A stretch of 64,000 nt of DNA from Paulinella micropora (GCA_019918135.1 WBZZ01006968.1:345147-409146), one strand, 5' to 3'. Shown: positions 50,206 to 61,570, numbered from the stretch's first letter. Program-made: numbers and translations. The notes: generated by a model from the sequence alone, not told the origin.

Positions 50206-51800
50206 AGTGTCGGCGGTGTGCTGCGTGTGCTTTGCGTGTGTGTCTGTGCATGCTTGGCGTGCGTGTCTTTGCGTACTTGGCGTGTACTTGGTGTGTTTCT
50301 GTGCTGCATGTGCATGTCTGTACAGTGTGTGCTGCGTCTATGTCTGTGCGTGCTGGCGTGTGTCTGTGCTGCGTGTGCGTGTCCGTGCGGTGTGTGTGAG
50401 AGTGTGCTGCGCGTATGTTTGTGCGTGCTTGGAGTGTGTGTCTGTGCTTCGTGCGTGGGATTGTGCTGTGTGCATGGCGTACTTAGCGTGTTTCTGTGTG
50501 GGAGTGTGCTGCGTGCATGGCATACTTGGCGTGTTTCTGTGCTGCGTGTGGATATCTTGCGTAGTGTGTGCTGCGTGTATGTCTGCGCGTGCTTGGTGTG
50601 TGTGTGTGTGTGTGTGTGCCTGGCGTGTGTGTCGGTGCACAGTGTGTGGGAGTGTGTTGCGTGTATTTCTGTGCGCACACGTGTGTCTGTGCTGCCTGTG
50701 GACGTACTATGCGGTGTGTGCGTGTCTGTGGTGTGGGAGTGTGCTGCGTGTGTGTGAGAGAGCGTATGTCTGTGCGTGCTCTGCATGTATCTCTGCTGCG
50801 TGTAAGTCTTTGCATGCTTGGCGTGTGTCTGTGCTTAGTGTGAGAATGTGCAGCGCGGTCGTGTCTGTTTGGTATGTGTGAGAGTGTGCTGCGTGTATGT
50901 CTGTGCGTGCTTCGCGCTTGGCGTGTCTGTGCGGACTGGGCGTGTGTCTGTGCTGCGAGTGTGTTTGCGCGTGCTTGGCGTGTGTGGCTGTGCTGCATCT
51001 GAGAGCGTGCTGCGTGTGCGTGTCCGTGCAGTATGTGCTGTGTGTATTCTGTGCATGCTTGGTGTGTGTCTGTGCTGCGTGTGCGTGTCTGTGCAGTGTG
51101 TATGAGAGCGTGCTGCGCGTATGTCTGTGCGTGCTTGGCGTGTGTGCCTGTGCTGCCTTGGGAGTGTGCCGCGTATGGAAATGTGCTGCGTGCTTGCCTG
51201 TACGTGCGTGTGCGTCTGTGCTGCGTGGGAGTGTGCCGCGTATTGAAATGTGCTGCATGCATGTCTGTGCATGCTTGGCGTGTGTCTGTGCTGCGTGTGC
51301 GTGTCTGTTCAGTTGTGTATGAGAGCGTGCTGCGCGTATGTCTGTGCGTGCTTGGCGTGTGTGTCTGTGCGTACTTGGGGTGTGTCCGTGCTGCGTGTAA
51401 GTCTTTGCGTGCTTGGCGTGTGTCTGTGCTGCGTGTGGGAGTGTGCTGCGCGTATGTCCGTTTGACGTGTGCTGCGTATATGTCTGTGCGTGCTTCGTGC
51501 TTCGCGTGTCTGTGCGTACTTGGCGTGTGCCTGTGCTGCGCGTGGGAGTGTGCTGTGTGTATGTGTGCGTACTTGGCGTGTGTTTGTGCTGCGTGTATGT
51601 TTTGGCATGTAGCTGTGCTGCGTGTGAGAGCGCAGCGTATGCGTGTCTGTGCAGTATATGTGAGAGTGTTGGCGGCGTGCTGCGCGTGCTTTGCTTGTGT
51701 GTCTGTGCATGCTGGGCATGCGTGTCTTTGCGTGCTGGGCGTGTGTCTGCGCTTCGTGTGGGAGTGTGCTGCGCCTATGTGTGTGTGTGTGTGTGTGTAC
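50205..51800. repeat. 1.6-kb degenerate GTGCTGCGTGTG minisatellite
   Basis: Continuous variants of TGTCTGTGCGTGCTTGGCGT, GTGTCTGTGCTGCGTGTG and GAGAGCGTGCTGCGCGTATG alternate at spacings of roughly 20-50 bp, with no higher-order period I can fix by eye. Cys/Val- or Thr/His-rich frames are artefacts. Confidence 0.9.
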
Positions 51801-52068
51801 TCCCTATGTATCTGTGTTTGACTCTGAATTGCATCTGTACGTATCGGTGATCCTGTCTTGCACGAATCCACGTCTTTCTTAGTCTGCTTTCGTGCAACTA
51901 CCATGGATCCAAGAGAAGAACAGTGACAAGAAGGAGGAGGATGGCATGACGGGGAGCAACGATAAGGTCGCGCATCCGCCAGCCCAAACACTCTTATCTT
52001 TTCATCTGCGCATGGCTAACCATGCCAAGGGAAGACTTATGTTTGATATACACTGAATTTCATGTGTG

Positions 52069-52479
52069 TAGTGCTTCCGGCAACCGGGACAGGAGCGGGG
52101 CAACGCGGAAGAGGCAGCGCACTCTCCCGGGAGCGAGGAAGACGACGAGGACGGTGAGGAGGGGGAAGTACAGGATGAACAGAGCAGGGAGAACGGAAAG
52201 GTCGCCCCCAGCTCACCATCATCAGTGGTTTCCGACAGCAATAATCAAGACCGTGAGCAGACGATAGCGGAACTTGGGCAGGTGCAAGGAAACCTGGAGG
52301 AAACGAGGACACGGAAGAGGAAGTGGTATCTATCTCCTGCAATAACCGCATCTTCAGTGTTTTCCTATTCCAAGGGTCAGGGTCGCCACCAGGAGGCAGC
52401 CGAGCCGCCCCAAAAGCACAAGCTGGCAGAAAAATCCCCCGCCCGCCAATCTTTCCCGACAGACCTTTTTGACCTTTGA
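52069..52479 (+). CDS. possible exon encoding an acidic/basic linker
   Basis: After a GTGTGTAG that could be a 3' splice site, a plus frame reads ERGNAEEAAHSPGSEEDDED, then KVAPSSPSSVVSDSNNQDRE and EETRTRKRKWYLSPAITASS. It runs into the 310-bp satellite and stops at 52479. Composition supports coding up to about 52420. No start, partner exon or family is seen. Confidence 0.3.
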
Positions 52480-53410
52480 GGCCGATGCCGAAATGTCTTT
52501 GGCCAACATTTGTGGCTAAAAAAGCGCCGCAGTTTGCGGACGGGCTGGTGCCCCAACCGTTAACCGAAATAAGGCGGCCCCCCCCCCCCCCCCCGACGCC
52601 CCTCCTTGCCGCTTGGCGCCAAGTTTGCCGGGTTTAGCCTGTGCCCAAGAAAATTTTGGCTGCGAAAAAAAAGGCGATGGCCTTAAATGTCGAGAGCTTT
52701 TGGGAGAAGATCGGCGGGCGGGGAAAAGTTTGGCACAAGCTGGCAGAAAAATCCCCCGCCCGCCGATCTTTCCCGACAGACCTTTTTGACCTTTGAGGCC
52801 GATGCCGAAATGTCTTTTGGCCAACATTTGTGGCTAAAAAAGCGCCGCAGTTTGCGGCCGGGCTGGTGCCCCAACCGTTAACCGAAATAAGGCGGCCCCC
52901 CCCTCCGACGCCCCCCCTTGCCGCTTGGCGCCAAGTTTGCCTGGTTTAGGCTGTGCCCAAGAAAATTTTGGCTGCGAAAAAAGGCAACGGCCTTAAATGT
53001 CGAGAGCTTTTGGGAGAAGATCGGCGGGCGGGGAAAAGTTTGGCACAAGCTGACAGAAAAATCCCCCGCCCGCCGATCTTTCCCGACAGACCTTTTTGAC
53101 CTTTGAGGCCGATGCTGAAATGTCTTTTGACCAACATTTGTGGCTAAAAAAGCGCCGCAGTTTGCGGCCGGGCTGGTGCACCAATTAACCGAAGTAAGGC
53201 GGCCCCCCCCTCCGACGCCCCCCCTTGCCGCTTGGCGCCAAGTTTGCCGGGTTTAGCCTGTTCCCAAGAAAATTTTGGCTGCGAAAAAAGGCAATGGCCT
53301 TAAATGTCGAGAGCTTTTGGGAGAAGATCGGCGGGCGGGGAAAAGTTTGGCACAAGCTGACAGAAAAATCCCCCGCCCGCCGATCTTTCCCGACAGACCT
53401 TTTTGACAAG
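52430..53410. repeat. three-plus copies of a ~310-bp satellite with a strong hairpin
   Basis: GACAGACCTTTTTGAC occurs at about 52461, 52775, 53086 and 53392, giving a period of 304-314. Each unit contains CCGCAGTTTGCGG, a C-run, CCGCTTGGCGCCAAGTTTGC and GAGAAGATCGGCGGGCGGGG, followed within about 30 bp by its inverse complement CCCCGCCCGCCGATCTTTCC. It is related in motif order to the repeat at 5.0-5.65 kb in reverse complement. Confidence 0.92.
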
Positions 53411-53458
53411 AACAAGCGCAGGGCGTAAGGAGCTCCTTGCGAGAGTGCCCGCTGACCT

Positions 53459-54065
53459 CTGGGCTGCAGGAGCATCCAGCTGTGCTCTGCTGCTATCCTA
53501 CCTTATGCACGACCAGCTGGGCTGCTCCTTACCGCGTGCCACACGCCTGGATAGCGACCCGCCGGTAGCGCCTATGAGTCCGATCATGCCAGCCAAGCAG
53601 CCGGCCCATGGTGCCTGCCTCCTGCTTGTGCTATCTTCCGTCAGAGCTCGTGCCTATCCCTCTGGCGCGCACACTCACGCCGCTGCGGACTGCAAATATC
53701 TGAAGAAAAAAAAGCATGTTCTGAGTGTATTGTTCTTAGTTTAGTTTGTCGACTGTGCTAGGCTTTGCAAATACCCCGCTACAGCTACTCCGCCCTGTCC
53801 CTCGCGCTACTCATCATTTGGGCTATTGCTGACGTCGCGCGAGACCGCGACTACCAGGGGCACAAGACGAGACGCAGCGTGCAGGTAAGTCGGTTAGTCG
53901 GCTGTAGGACCCCGCCCCCCACCTCCCCCCCCCCCCCCCCCCTATCGCACGTCCGGCCGAAAAGAAAAAAACAACAGAGTTACAGGAAATCATGAGTTTT
54001 AATAAAAATAATGTCAAAGAATGAGGTAGTTCAAAATGTCCAGGGAAAAGCAAGGATATTATGAT
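53459..54065. repeat. ~600-bp dispersed duplication, copy B
   Basis: Homologous to 43736-44345 in the same orientation, including the GTGCAGGTAAGTCGGTTAGT block. A reading frame spans part of it (ACLLLVLSSVRARAYPSGAH) but is not conserved as a whole between copies, so I do not call a gene. Confidence 0.85.
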
Positions 54066-54302
54066 AAAACACATGCTGTATTTATCTCCATTTTTCTGTG
54101 TTGAACTTCCCCCCCCCCCCCCCCACCACCACCACCATAAAACAATTAGCGCGAAAAACGTCCTGCCCTTCTGTCTCTTTTTTGTGAACAAGCAGAGATT
54201 CGTTTTGTCTGTCTGGTGCTAAACACACAGCGAGGGTGTGAACGTAACTTCTTAAGTTTTAACAAAAAGTGCACGTGGTTTCGGCTTGCTTTCTTCCTTG
54301 AT

Positions 54303-57300
54303 TCAAGAGTATCGCGCATTATACACGCCAGTGATTTGGGCCCTGACGTGCTGCACCTGTTCCTCCTGAGAGACCCCGGCCAGCAGACGTTTGGCCTGCG
54401 AATCCCATCGTAGATAGGTTTCAAGGCTTTTCTCAAAGGTGACAATGTTCTTCGCCGTGAAATGCCCATTTCGGTTGAGCGTGCACCAGATGTTGTAATG
54501 TTTGTGCCAGTCCTTGGGCGTCCAGTGCACAGGCCCCTCGACTTTATCAAGGAAGTTGTTATTCTTGACGGTGTAGTACAAGAACTGAACGTGCAAAGGG
54601 CTGCTGGCGTACGCACTATTCCAGAAAATTTCTGTATCGTACCGCGCATCCCGGCGGGGGTCGACCTTATCGACCCGCGGGTCTTGAGAGCAAAAGACTT
54701 GCCAGGCTAGCACCTCATCAGGCAGGGCATGAAGGCGTGCAAAGTACTCCTGGGCCGATGTTGTGCGTATGCGATTAGCAAACTTGTTGGACACTGGGAA
54801 AAAAATATAGCGACGGTCGCCTCTCTCCACGAGTACAGTGTCATCGTGATTGCTATTAAAGAATAGCCCGCTCGGATCTCTAACGGAAAACAAGGGCATG
54901 AACTTGGGATTGATGTTTAGTCTTTTTGAAGTTATCTTTTCTTTCATAGCGTTGGATCCGACCTTGTTGGTGCTATGCAAAGCCTCTTCGCTGACAACTA
55001 GCACTTTAAAACCCAGGTGCAAGTTGTGCTTGCCCGTTAGTTCATCCGGTTTACTTGAAACAAATACCCATTGTTCTCCCCGATGACACGTGCAAGCAGC
55101 TCGACCAGAGTAGACTTGCCTGCTCCTGACTCGGAGATGAACACGCAAGCCTGCTCAGGTTTCTGTCCTTGGCGCAGCAGACTGTACAGCCATTTCAAGA
55201 GGTAGAGGTACATTTGTGTCACGCCTCCCGCAATGATGTCGTGCACATAGTCGCGGAAAGGAGATGCAAGCCGGTCCATTTCTGCCGCGTCGAGCCCGTG
55301 TGTTTGCGTGTACTTTTGAACCTGCTGAGTCGAAACCCGAAACCACGTGAACAAGTTTAGTTTGTTGGTCAGGCATTCGCTGTAGCGCTTATTATGCACA
55401 GCCTCTTCCGTTGGGTCAGTGTAAAAGTCAATACCTTTGGCGACTCTGCGTTTGGTGTTTTGGAGCCAAGCCCTACGAAAGGTGGTCTTCAAACCTCTAT
55501 CGGGTCTGACACTCGCGCGAGTCTCCTTGCGTCCTGTGGTCTTTGCTTTGATTAAGAGCGGGGGCAGCTCTATTTTCAAATCATCTCCTTGGTGCTTAAA
55601 ATCGTTAATTGGTTTTAGTATCCACTCCCTCTCTGCCCCCAGCCCCTAGAACACTGCGACTGCCTCTTTGCTTGTTCCTGAGATTTGGCACAAGTAATTA
55701 TTCATAAACAGCGTTAGCCTTTGCGTAAGCTCTTCCAGTGCATCTTCGTACCGTTCCTCGAACGTGTCTTCCCAGGAGTTCTCCTCTTCCGAATCCTCCT
55801 CCGAGTTCTCCTTTGAATCCTCCCCCGAATCATCGGCCTTTTTCTGTAGTGGCTTGAACCTGCGCTTGGCGGCGGCTTCCCTTGCCAATATTTCATGAAA
55901 AGCTTTACCGCCTTACTCACTGTGCGTTTCCTCTTTTGGCAGGCCTCTTCAAATCTCCCGTACGGCAGATCTTGTCCAACATAATCCAGCTTGGCAGGCC
56001 GTGCAAGAGGAGTAAGCTGGGATAAGAGGCCCTCCAGCCGTGCATGATACTTCCTGTCGTTTCTTTCCAAAGCCTCGTCGTCTTCCTCCTCGTCGTCTTC
56101 TTCTTCGTCACCATCCTTCTCACCCTCCTCCCGCTCCTGCACATCGTCGATCCCCTGCGACTCTCCCTCCTTGCTACCTTCTGTGCCCCCCGAATCCAAG
56201 CGCTGGCTGCCGCCCTGACCCTCCTTGCAATCTCCTAGCTCAAAAATAGCCGGGCCCCATCTCCTGCATCCCTCTGCAAGGCAGAGGACGGACACGTGCA
56301 TGAATTCATCGCAGGCCCTGATGTACGCGTTGTTACTATCATGGGTACAGCGACGCGTCGTAGGCAGGGCACGGGTGCTGCCTTGAGCCAGTACTGTTTT
56401 TTACGTATTCGATATACAGGCTTTTTTGTTGGTTGTTTCTGTTAGTGAGATTGAAGACTAGGTTAGGATTGTGGTGTCGCCGCTCGCGTAGGAAATTGCC
56501 GACAAGCTCTCTACAAATCCACGCCTTACCGCCCCCCATTTCCGTCTGTGTTAGCAGTCAGAATCTTTTTTTTTGCTGCAAGACCCCCGTCTCGCGCTAG
56601 CGGGCTGGACAACCGGAAGCAGCACCCGAACCTGGGCGGGCCAGTATTCGTGGGGCTTGTGCGCCAGCCCCCAGAGCAGCGCGTCGCGTGTGCTCAGCTG
56701 CGCGCCGAGCCCCGCCAAGGGCAGCATGGGCTGTCGCCCGGGCTTGTTCTGGAAGGCAAGCTTCAGCAGCCCCCGCCGCTTGTACACTGCGAGGTCGACG
56801 GCGGCCGCAAGCTTGGGCAACTTGACATCCAAGCTCTTCCGCAGCTCCTCTACAAAGCCCTTGAGTTCGGCCAGCGCGTTGAAGCGCAAGTAATCGCTGT
56901 GCACATGCAGGGAGAGCAATCCGCCGGGCTTGTGCAGGTCGGCCACGACCAGAAAGTCGCACTCGGCCAGCGGGCGGGTAATGCTGTTGCTGGGGCTCCC
57001 CCCGCTCGCGCAGCAAGGCGTTGACCGCTGTTACCAAGACCTTGAACCAGCTCTCTGCCCGCTCACGCTTGGACTTGCTATCATCTGCAGCAGCAAGCTC
57101 TGGCTCGTTCCCAGGCTGCTCGTCCATGTCTAGCTTAAGCCCACTGGGCCGGCTCTCCAGGATCACAGTGGCCCACTGCAGGTGCCATTCGGGAGCAGCC
57201 TGCAGGCGTTCTAGATGCCGCTCAAAGTTTTCCGCAAGATCCAGGAGCCAGGGCCCAATGCGGTTTTTTTGGCCTTGCTGACTGCTCTTGTGGTTGTCAA

Positions 57301-57619
57301 ACCAGGCAGACACAAAATGCTTGCTTTCGTCTATGTGTTCGTCGGCGCAGTCGTCTGCTTTGCGCGTGCCCTCCAAAAGGTGGTAGGGGTAGCACTGCGG
57401 GTTAGGACCGTCAGAAGGAAAACAACGGGAGCAAAAGTGCCCCTCGCAGAACCCGTGACCTTTGTCCTTGCAAAGAAACAACGAGGATGGGGGCTGCTGC
57501 AGGTACGGTTGCTTGCTGGGCTTGGTAGGCCCAGCGTTTGCAGCTGTTTGTAAGCCTCGTTTGCTTGTGTTTTTCTTCGAAGGCGGCTGGGGCTGGGGCC
57601 CATTGTTGGGTTCAGACAT
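54303..57619 (-). pseudogene. D5-like primase-helicase (AEP primase + SF3 helicase), fragmented
   Basis: The ATG at 57617-57619 (MSEPNNGPQPQPPSKKNTSK) starts a Cys/His zinc-finger-like region (CEGHFCSRCFPSDGPNPQC). After a frame change near 57005, an archaeo-eukaryotic primase core follows: CDFLVVADLHK, SLHVHSDYLRF (sHxH motif, near 56895) and AVDLAVYKRRG, with a Lys-containing C-terminal strand. Further shifts near 56540, 56345 and 55890 and an in-frame TAG at 55646-55648 separate a helical linker from the SF3 helicase. That helicase shows Walker A SESGAGKST (near 55120), Walker B KVLVVSEEA (near 55000, after a shift near 55045) and RRYIFFPVSNKFAN, as in DUF5906/D5 helicases. Such proteins replicate genomes of giant viruses, PLVs and related elements. 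No capsid genes adjoin it. Confidence 0.75.
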
Positions 57620-58239
57620 GTCCCCGTTTTTTTAAAGCAAAGAGTACAAAAGAGCCCTCGCCTATTTTCTCTTCTCTTGGATCTTTTGGGAATTATAAGG
57701 CACCCAATTCTGCGGGGGCTGGGGAGAGGGGAAAAAATGTTTTTTTTTTTTTTTTTAACGGGGGAAGGTGAAAGAGCAGAAACAAAAGCCCCCCCGCTCC
57801 TTTTTTTCTTTTCCCTCCTTGCTCTTGCAGTGCCCCCCCCCCCCCCCCCCTCCTCCCTTTCCCTTCGCCCCGTACTTTCACACCTTTCCTTTCTCCCCTC
57901 TTCTTCCCCTTCTTCTTTTTTTTCCCCCTCTTCAACCCCCCCCCCTCCCCTCTTCACTCTTTTCTTAAACCCAAACCCCCTTTGCATTTCTCTCCTGCTC
58001 GCCCCTGCGCTACAGTCTGTTCCGCCCCTAGCAGAGAACCTCCACCCTCCCCCAAATTTAAATTTTGCAGAGAGAGAAAGCAAGAAATATTTTTTTGAGA
58101 GAAAGAGAGCGCGCACGTTTGACGGTTTGACAAGACAGAAGGCGTGTGGGAAGGAAATCAGCGGTTGGGGGAGAGGGGGGGGGGGGGTGAAGGATAGTTT
58201 AGTGGAGCCCAGTTGAGCGTAAGAAAAAAGAAAAAGGAA
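57620..58239. other. T-, C- and G-rich low-complexity spacer
   Basis: Divergent intergenic region between the primase-helicase and the gene at 58240. Homopolymer runs dominate and no supported frame is seen. Confidence 0.6.
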
Positions 58240-58890
58240 ATGTCGATTGCGAAGCAAGCAGGAGCCTTGCGGCCTGCAAAGGTTGGTGAGGGCGGCGGCG
58301 GGGGGAGGAAGCAGTGGCTCTTCAAAAAAATGTCCTGTACCGCCAGAAAGCGCACTCTGCGGGTCGAATATTATGAACTGAATAGACCGCTGGCTAAGAC
58401 GGGGTGTGTAAAGAAGCGCGCCAGGCTGGGAGACTTGACGTTGTTTGAGTTGAGCAAGGAGGTGCGTTCGTTGCGCAAGCAGGCCTGCGTTGCGCCTGTG
58501 CCGCTTGACAGGGCGGTGTGCGTATCGGCGTTGGGTCTGGTGGCATCGTACGTGCTTGGCCGACAGAAGCCCGTCGCGGCCGATGCGCGTGCCCTGTACT
58601 ACTGCGAGGTGGCTTTTTTGTCGCGCATGTGTCGTGCGTTCCGGGAGGTAGTAGCGGCACAGGCCGAGCCCCCTAGCGCCAAGGACCAACTAAATAGTCT
58701 TGTGTTTTACGGGCTGCTGGGGGGGGGGGGGAAAGAGTTGTCGGATTGGGAGATAGTCAAGCGGGACGTGCTGTCGCTGGTGATGGAGGTTCCCCCGCTC
58801 AAGCAGCAGGTGGGACTTCGCGACCTAGCCCAAGACTTCAACTTGCGTTGGCTGTTTGACATGCGGTGGGCTCTCAAAGAAGAACCCTGA
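58240..58890 (+). CDS. hypothetical 216-aa protein
   Basis: The ATG at 58240 (MSIAKQAGALRPAKVGEG) or 58330 (MSCTARKRTLRVEYYELNRP) starts a well-formed frame ending in TGA. The body is helical with LTLFELSKEVRSLRKQACVA, FLSRMCRAFREVVAAQAEPP and LRDLAQDFNLRWLFDMRWAL. A G10 run near 58722 encodes Gly-Gly-Gly and may hide a length error. No family recognised. It is divergent from the primase-helicase, so a link with that element is conceivable but unsupported. Confidence 0.55.
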   Translation: MSIAKQAGALRPAKVGEGGGGGRKQWLFKKMSCTARKRTLRVEYYELNRPLAKTGCVKKRARLGDLTLFELSKEVRSLRKQACVAPVPLDRAVCVSALGLVASYVLGRQKPVAADARALYYCEVAFLSRMCRAFREVVAAQAEPPSAKDQLNSLVFYGLLGGGGKELSDWEIVKRDVLSLVMEVPPLKQQVGLRDLAQDFNLRWLFDMRWALKEEP

Positions 58891-59075
58891 CACTGCATGT
58901 TTTGTCCAGACAAGTTTGCGATTTTGTTGTGCCCAAGACTACTCAGCTGTGCGAAGAAGCCCAGCTGGACTTGCTGAGGCGGCGGCGGCGGAGCAGTGTT
59001 TAACTTAGCCCCCAGCCTGCCGCCCCGCAAGCCAAGCCATCTCGCCCTTTTTTGCAAAACGCGAGGAACATTTTT
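58891..59075. other. spacer after hypothetical gene
   Basis: GC-mixed sequence with a GGCGGCGGCGG run; nothing recognised. Confidence 0.4.
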
Positions 59076-59195
59076 TTTTCTCAATATATTGTAGAAAAAA
59101 CATTCAAATTTCCCTGTGCCAGACTATCAAGTTTTTTGGGTACTGGCATTGTAATAGGGAAATTTAAATGTTTTTTTCTCATATATATTGGAAGT
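59076..59195. mobile_element. short TIR/foldback element, relative of the 23.2-kb copy
   Basis: CTCAATATATTGTAGAAAAA...CATTCAAATTTCCCTGT on the left is matched, inverted, by ATAGGGAAATTTAAATG... TTTTTTCTCATATATATT on the right. The centre carries GACTATCAAGTTTTTTGGGT, whose inverse complement lies in the 23.2-kb copy. Confidence 0.75.
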
Positions 59196-59354
59196 TATAC
59201 CGCCCTAAACTCTGGCGACGCACTTGCTCTGCTTGAGTGACGCACCGGCATGGGCCTTGGCCCCTTCAGTCCACCGTCGGAGGGCTTTAACTTGTTTATT
59301 AAATCAACTCTCGCGGCACTTGAATGATTTAACCTACATGGAAACCACCCACCC

Positions 59355-59615
59355 TCTTGTGTGTGTGTTTGTGTTTGTGTGTGTGTGTGTGTGTGTGTTT
59401 GTGTGTGTGTGTCTGTGTTTGTGTGTTTGTGTGTGTGTGTCTGTGTTTGTGTGTGTCTGTGTTTGTGTGTTTCTGTGTGTGTTATCTGTGTGTGTTATCT
59501 GTGTGTGTGTGTATATATTGTATGTCTTGTATGTCTTGTATGTCTTGTATGTATCATTGTATATTGTATGTAATAACAATTGCATGTATGTATGTATGTA
59601 TGTATGTATGCATGC
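59355..59615. repeat. (TG)n, TGTCTTGTA and (ATGT)n repeats
   Basis: TG array followed by four TATGTCTTG units and a (TGTA)6 run. Confidence 0.95.
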
Positions 59616-60020
59616 GTGTGCCCCAGAGCCTAAGGACGGCAGGCGACGACGGGTCGTCGTCGTCGTCGTCGTCCTCGTCGTCTCCAGGGGCCCAAGCGCG
59701 CTCGACCCTCGCGTCTCCAGAGAAATCTGCGCAGCCGAGGCGATGCGCATCCTGCCCTCCTTCTTAAGCGTCGTGCGTTTTTCTTGTTCTTTTTTTTTCT
59801 TTTTTTTTCCTTCCTTTCTAACCGCAATGTTAGTTCCGGAGTGTAAACTGAACTGCAACAAGACGCAGCTGTTCAGTGATTTAACCTACATGGAAACCCC
59901 CCACCCTCTCATGTATGCACAGGACACACTCTCTCGTATGCGCGCGCACCCACCCCCTACACACACACGCACGCACACCCCCCTCACACCCCTTTACCCC
60001 CCTTCCCCCCCCCCCCCTCC
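59616..60020. other. spacer with (GTC)n and C-rich runs
   Basis: A GTCGTC run at 59652-59680; ATTTAACCTACATGGAAACC occurs at 59327 and again at 59879. No supported gene. Confidence 0.5.
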
Positions 60021-60304
60021 TCCTTTTTGTTTTACCTCACACATTTTGTGACTTCAGTATACCTCTCAGTGTCACTCTCAACTTCAACTTCATTCTTTCT
60101 TTTTTGAATTTAACAAACACAATACAGTATTGTCTGATGATTTAATTGTAAAAACAGAATGCCTGAGAAAAAGCTCAGCTGTGTTGCTTTCCTTCTCCCC
60201 TTTCTAGTGTTTTAAACCCGCAAGCGGGCAGCAACACAGCGGGGCTCTCCCTCTTTAGCTTGCACTTCTTGTCCGGCCCTAAATATTAATACTACTGCGC
60301 CGGA

Positions 60305-60750
60305 GGGGGGCAGTTGCTTTTTTTTGCCAGTATCATGAAAAGTTGCTCAAGTGGCGCCATGGAACCCCAACCGAAAGTATATTTTTGTATAATTTTTTTT
60401 TTTTTTTTTTTTTTTTGCCCGACCGACCGACCGACATATTATTTTCTTGGTGAACGGTGTGCCACCGTCCCACTTCATTTTTCAACAGTTATTTCTAGTG
60501 AACGGTGTGCCACCGTCCCTCAGTCATTGTAACAGTTATTTCTATACAAAATTTCACATTTTTGTATAGAAATAACGATTGAAAATGACGGTGGCAGGTG
60601 GCACACCGTTCACCAAGAAAAAAATAGGTGGTCGGTCCGACGGTAGGGAAAAAAAAAATTTTTTTTTCAAGAAAAATATACTTTCGGTTGGGGTTCTATG
60701 ATGCCACTTAAGCAACTTTTCGTGATACTAGCAAAAAAGGCAACGTGCAC
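60305..60750. mobile_element. foldback element with ~200-bp inverted arms (copy 1)
   Basis: Left arm motifs GTATCATGAAAAGTTGCTCA, GGAACCCCAACCGAAAGTAT, GACCGACCGACC and GTGAACGGTGTGCCACCGTC reappear inverted on the right as GACGGTGGCAGGTGGCACAC, GTTCACCAAGAAAAAAATAG, ATACTTTCGGTTGGGGTTC and GCAACTTTTCGTGATACTAG. The centre is a TTTCTATACAAAAT/ATTTTTGTATAGAAA hairpin. No coding capacity. Confidence 0.9.
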
Positions 60751-61144
60751 TGTTACGTACTATCAAAAAAGAATTTTTTTATATAATTTTTTGGGAGTGG
60801 GGTAAGGACAGAGAGGCTGCGTAGCAAAGGCAGAAGGAGGGGGGACTTTGTTTTACCTCACACATTTTGTGACTTCAGTATACCTCTCAGTGTCACTCTC
60901 AACTTCAATTTCATTCTTTCTTTTTTCATGTATTTTAAAAAACACAATACAGTATTGTCTGATGATTTAATTGTAAAAAACAGCATGTCTCAGAAAAAGC
61001 TCAGCTGTGTTGCTTCCCCCCCCCCCCCCCTCACCTTTCTCGTGCTTTAAACCAGCAAGCGGGCAGCAACACAGCGGGGCTCTCCCTCTTTAGCTTGCCC
61101 TTCTTGTCCGGCCCTAAATATTAATACTACGACGCCGGAGGGAG

Positions 61145-61570
61145 GCAGTTGCCTTTTTTGCCAGTATCACGAAAAGTTACTCAAGTGGCACCATGGAACC
61201 CCAACCGAAAGTCTATTTTTGTTTTAAAAAAATCTTTTTTTTTTTTTTTGCCTGACCGACCGACCGACATATTATTTTCTTGGTGAACTGTGTGCCACCG
61301 TCCCACTTCATTTTTCAACTGTTATTTCTAGTGAACGGTGTTGCCACCGTCCATCAGTCATTGTAACAGTTATTTCTATACAAAATTTCAAATTTTTGTA
61401 TAGATTGAAAATGACGGTGGCAGGTGGCACACCGTTCACCAAGAAAAAATAGGTAGATCGGTCGGTCGGGGAAAAAAAAAATTCAAGAAAAATATACTTT
61501 CGGTTGGTGTTCCATGGTGCAACTTAAGCAACTTTTCGTGATACTAGCAAAAAAGGCAACATGCACTGTT
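61145..61570. mobile_element. foldback element, copy 2
   Basis: Same arms and centre as the 60.3-kb copy, part of the tandem duplication. Small deletions shorten the central hairpin. Confidence 0.88.

Noticed and set aside
53403-53744. A 113-aa protein from the 600-bp duplication
   Set aside because: The frame is not preserved in the second copy at 43.7 kb, which stops early after a small duplication.
2706-55648. Reassigned genetic code (UAA/UAG = Gln, UGA = Trp) to explain in-frame stops
   Set aside because: All three stops are involved, yet long frames such as the fibre (997 codons), MCP (491) and others contain none, and all three also occur as natural gene ends (for example TAG overlapping the next ATG at 33640-33650). 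Reassigned codons would be far more frequent.
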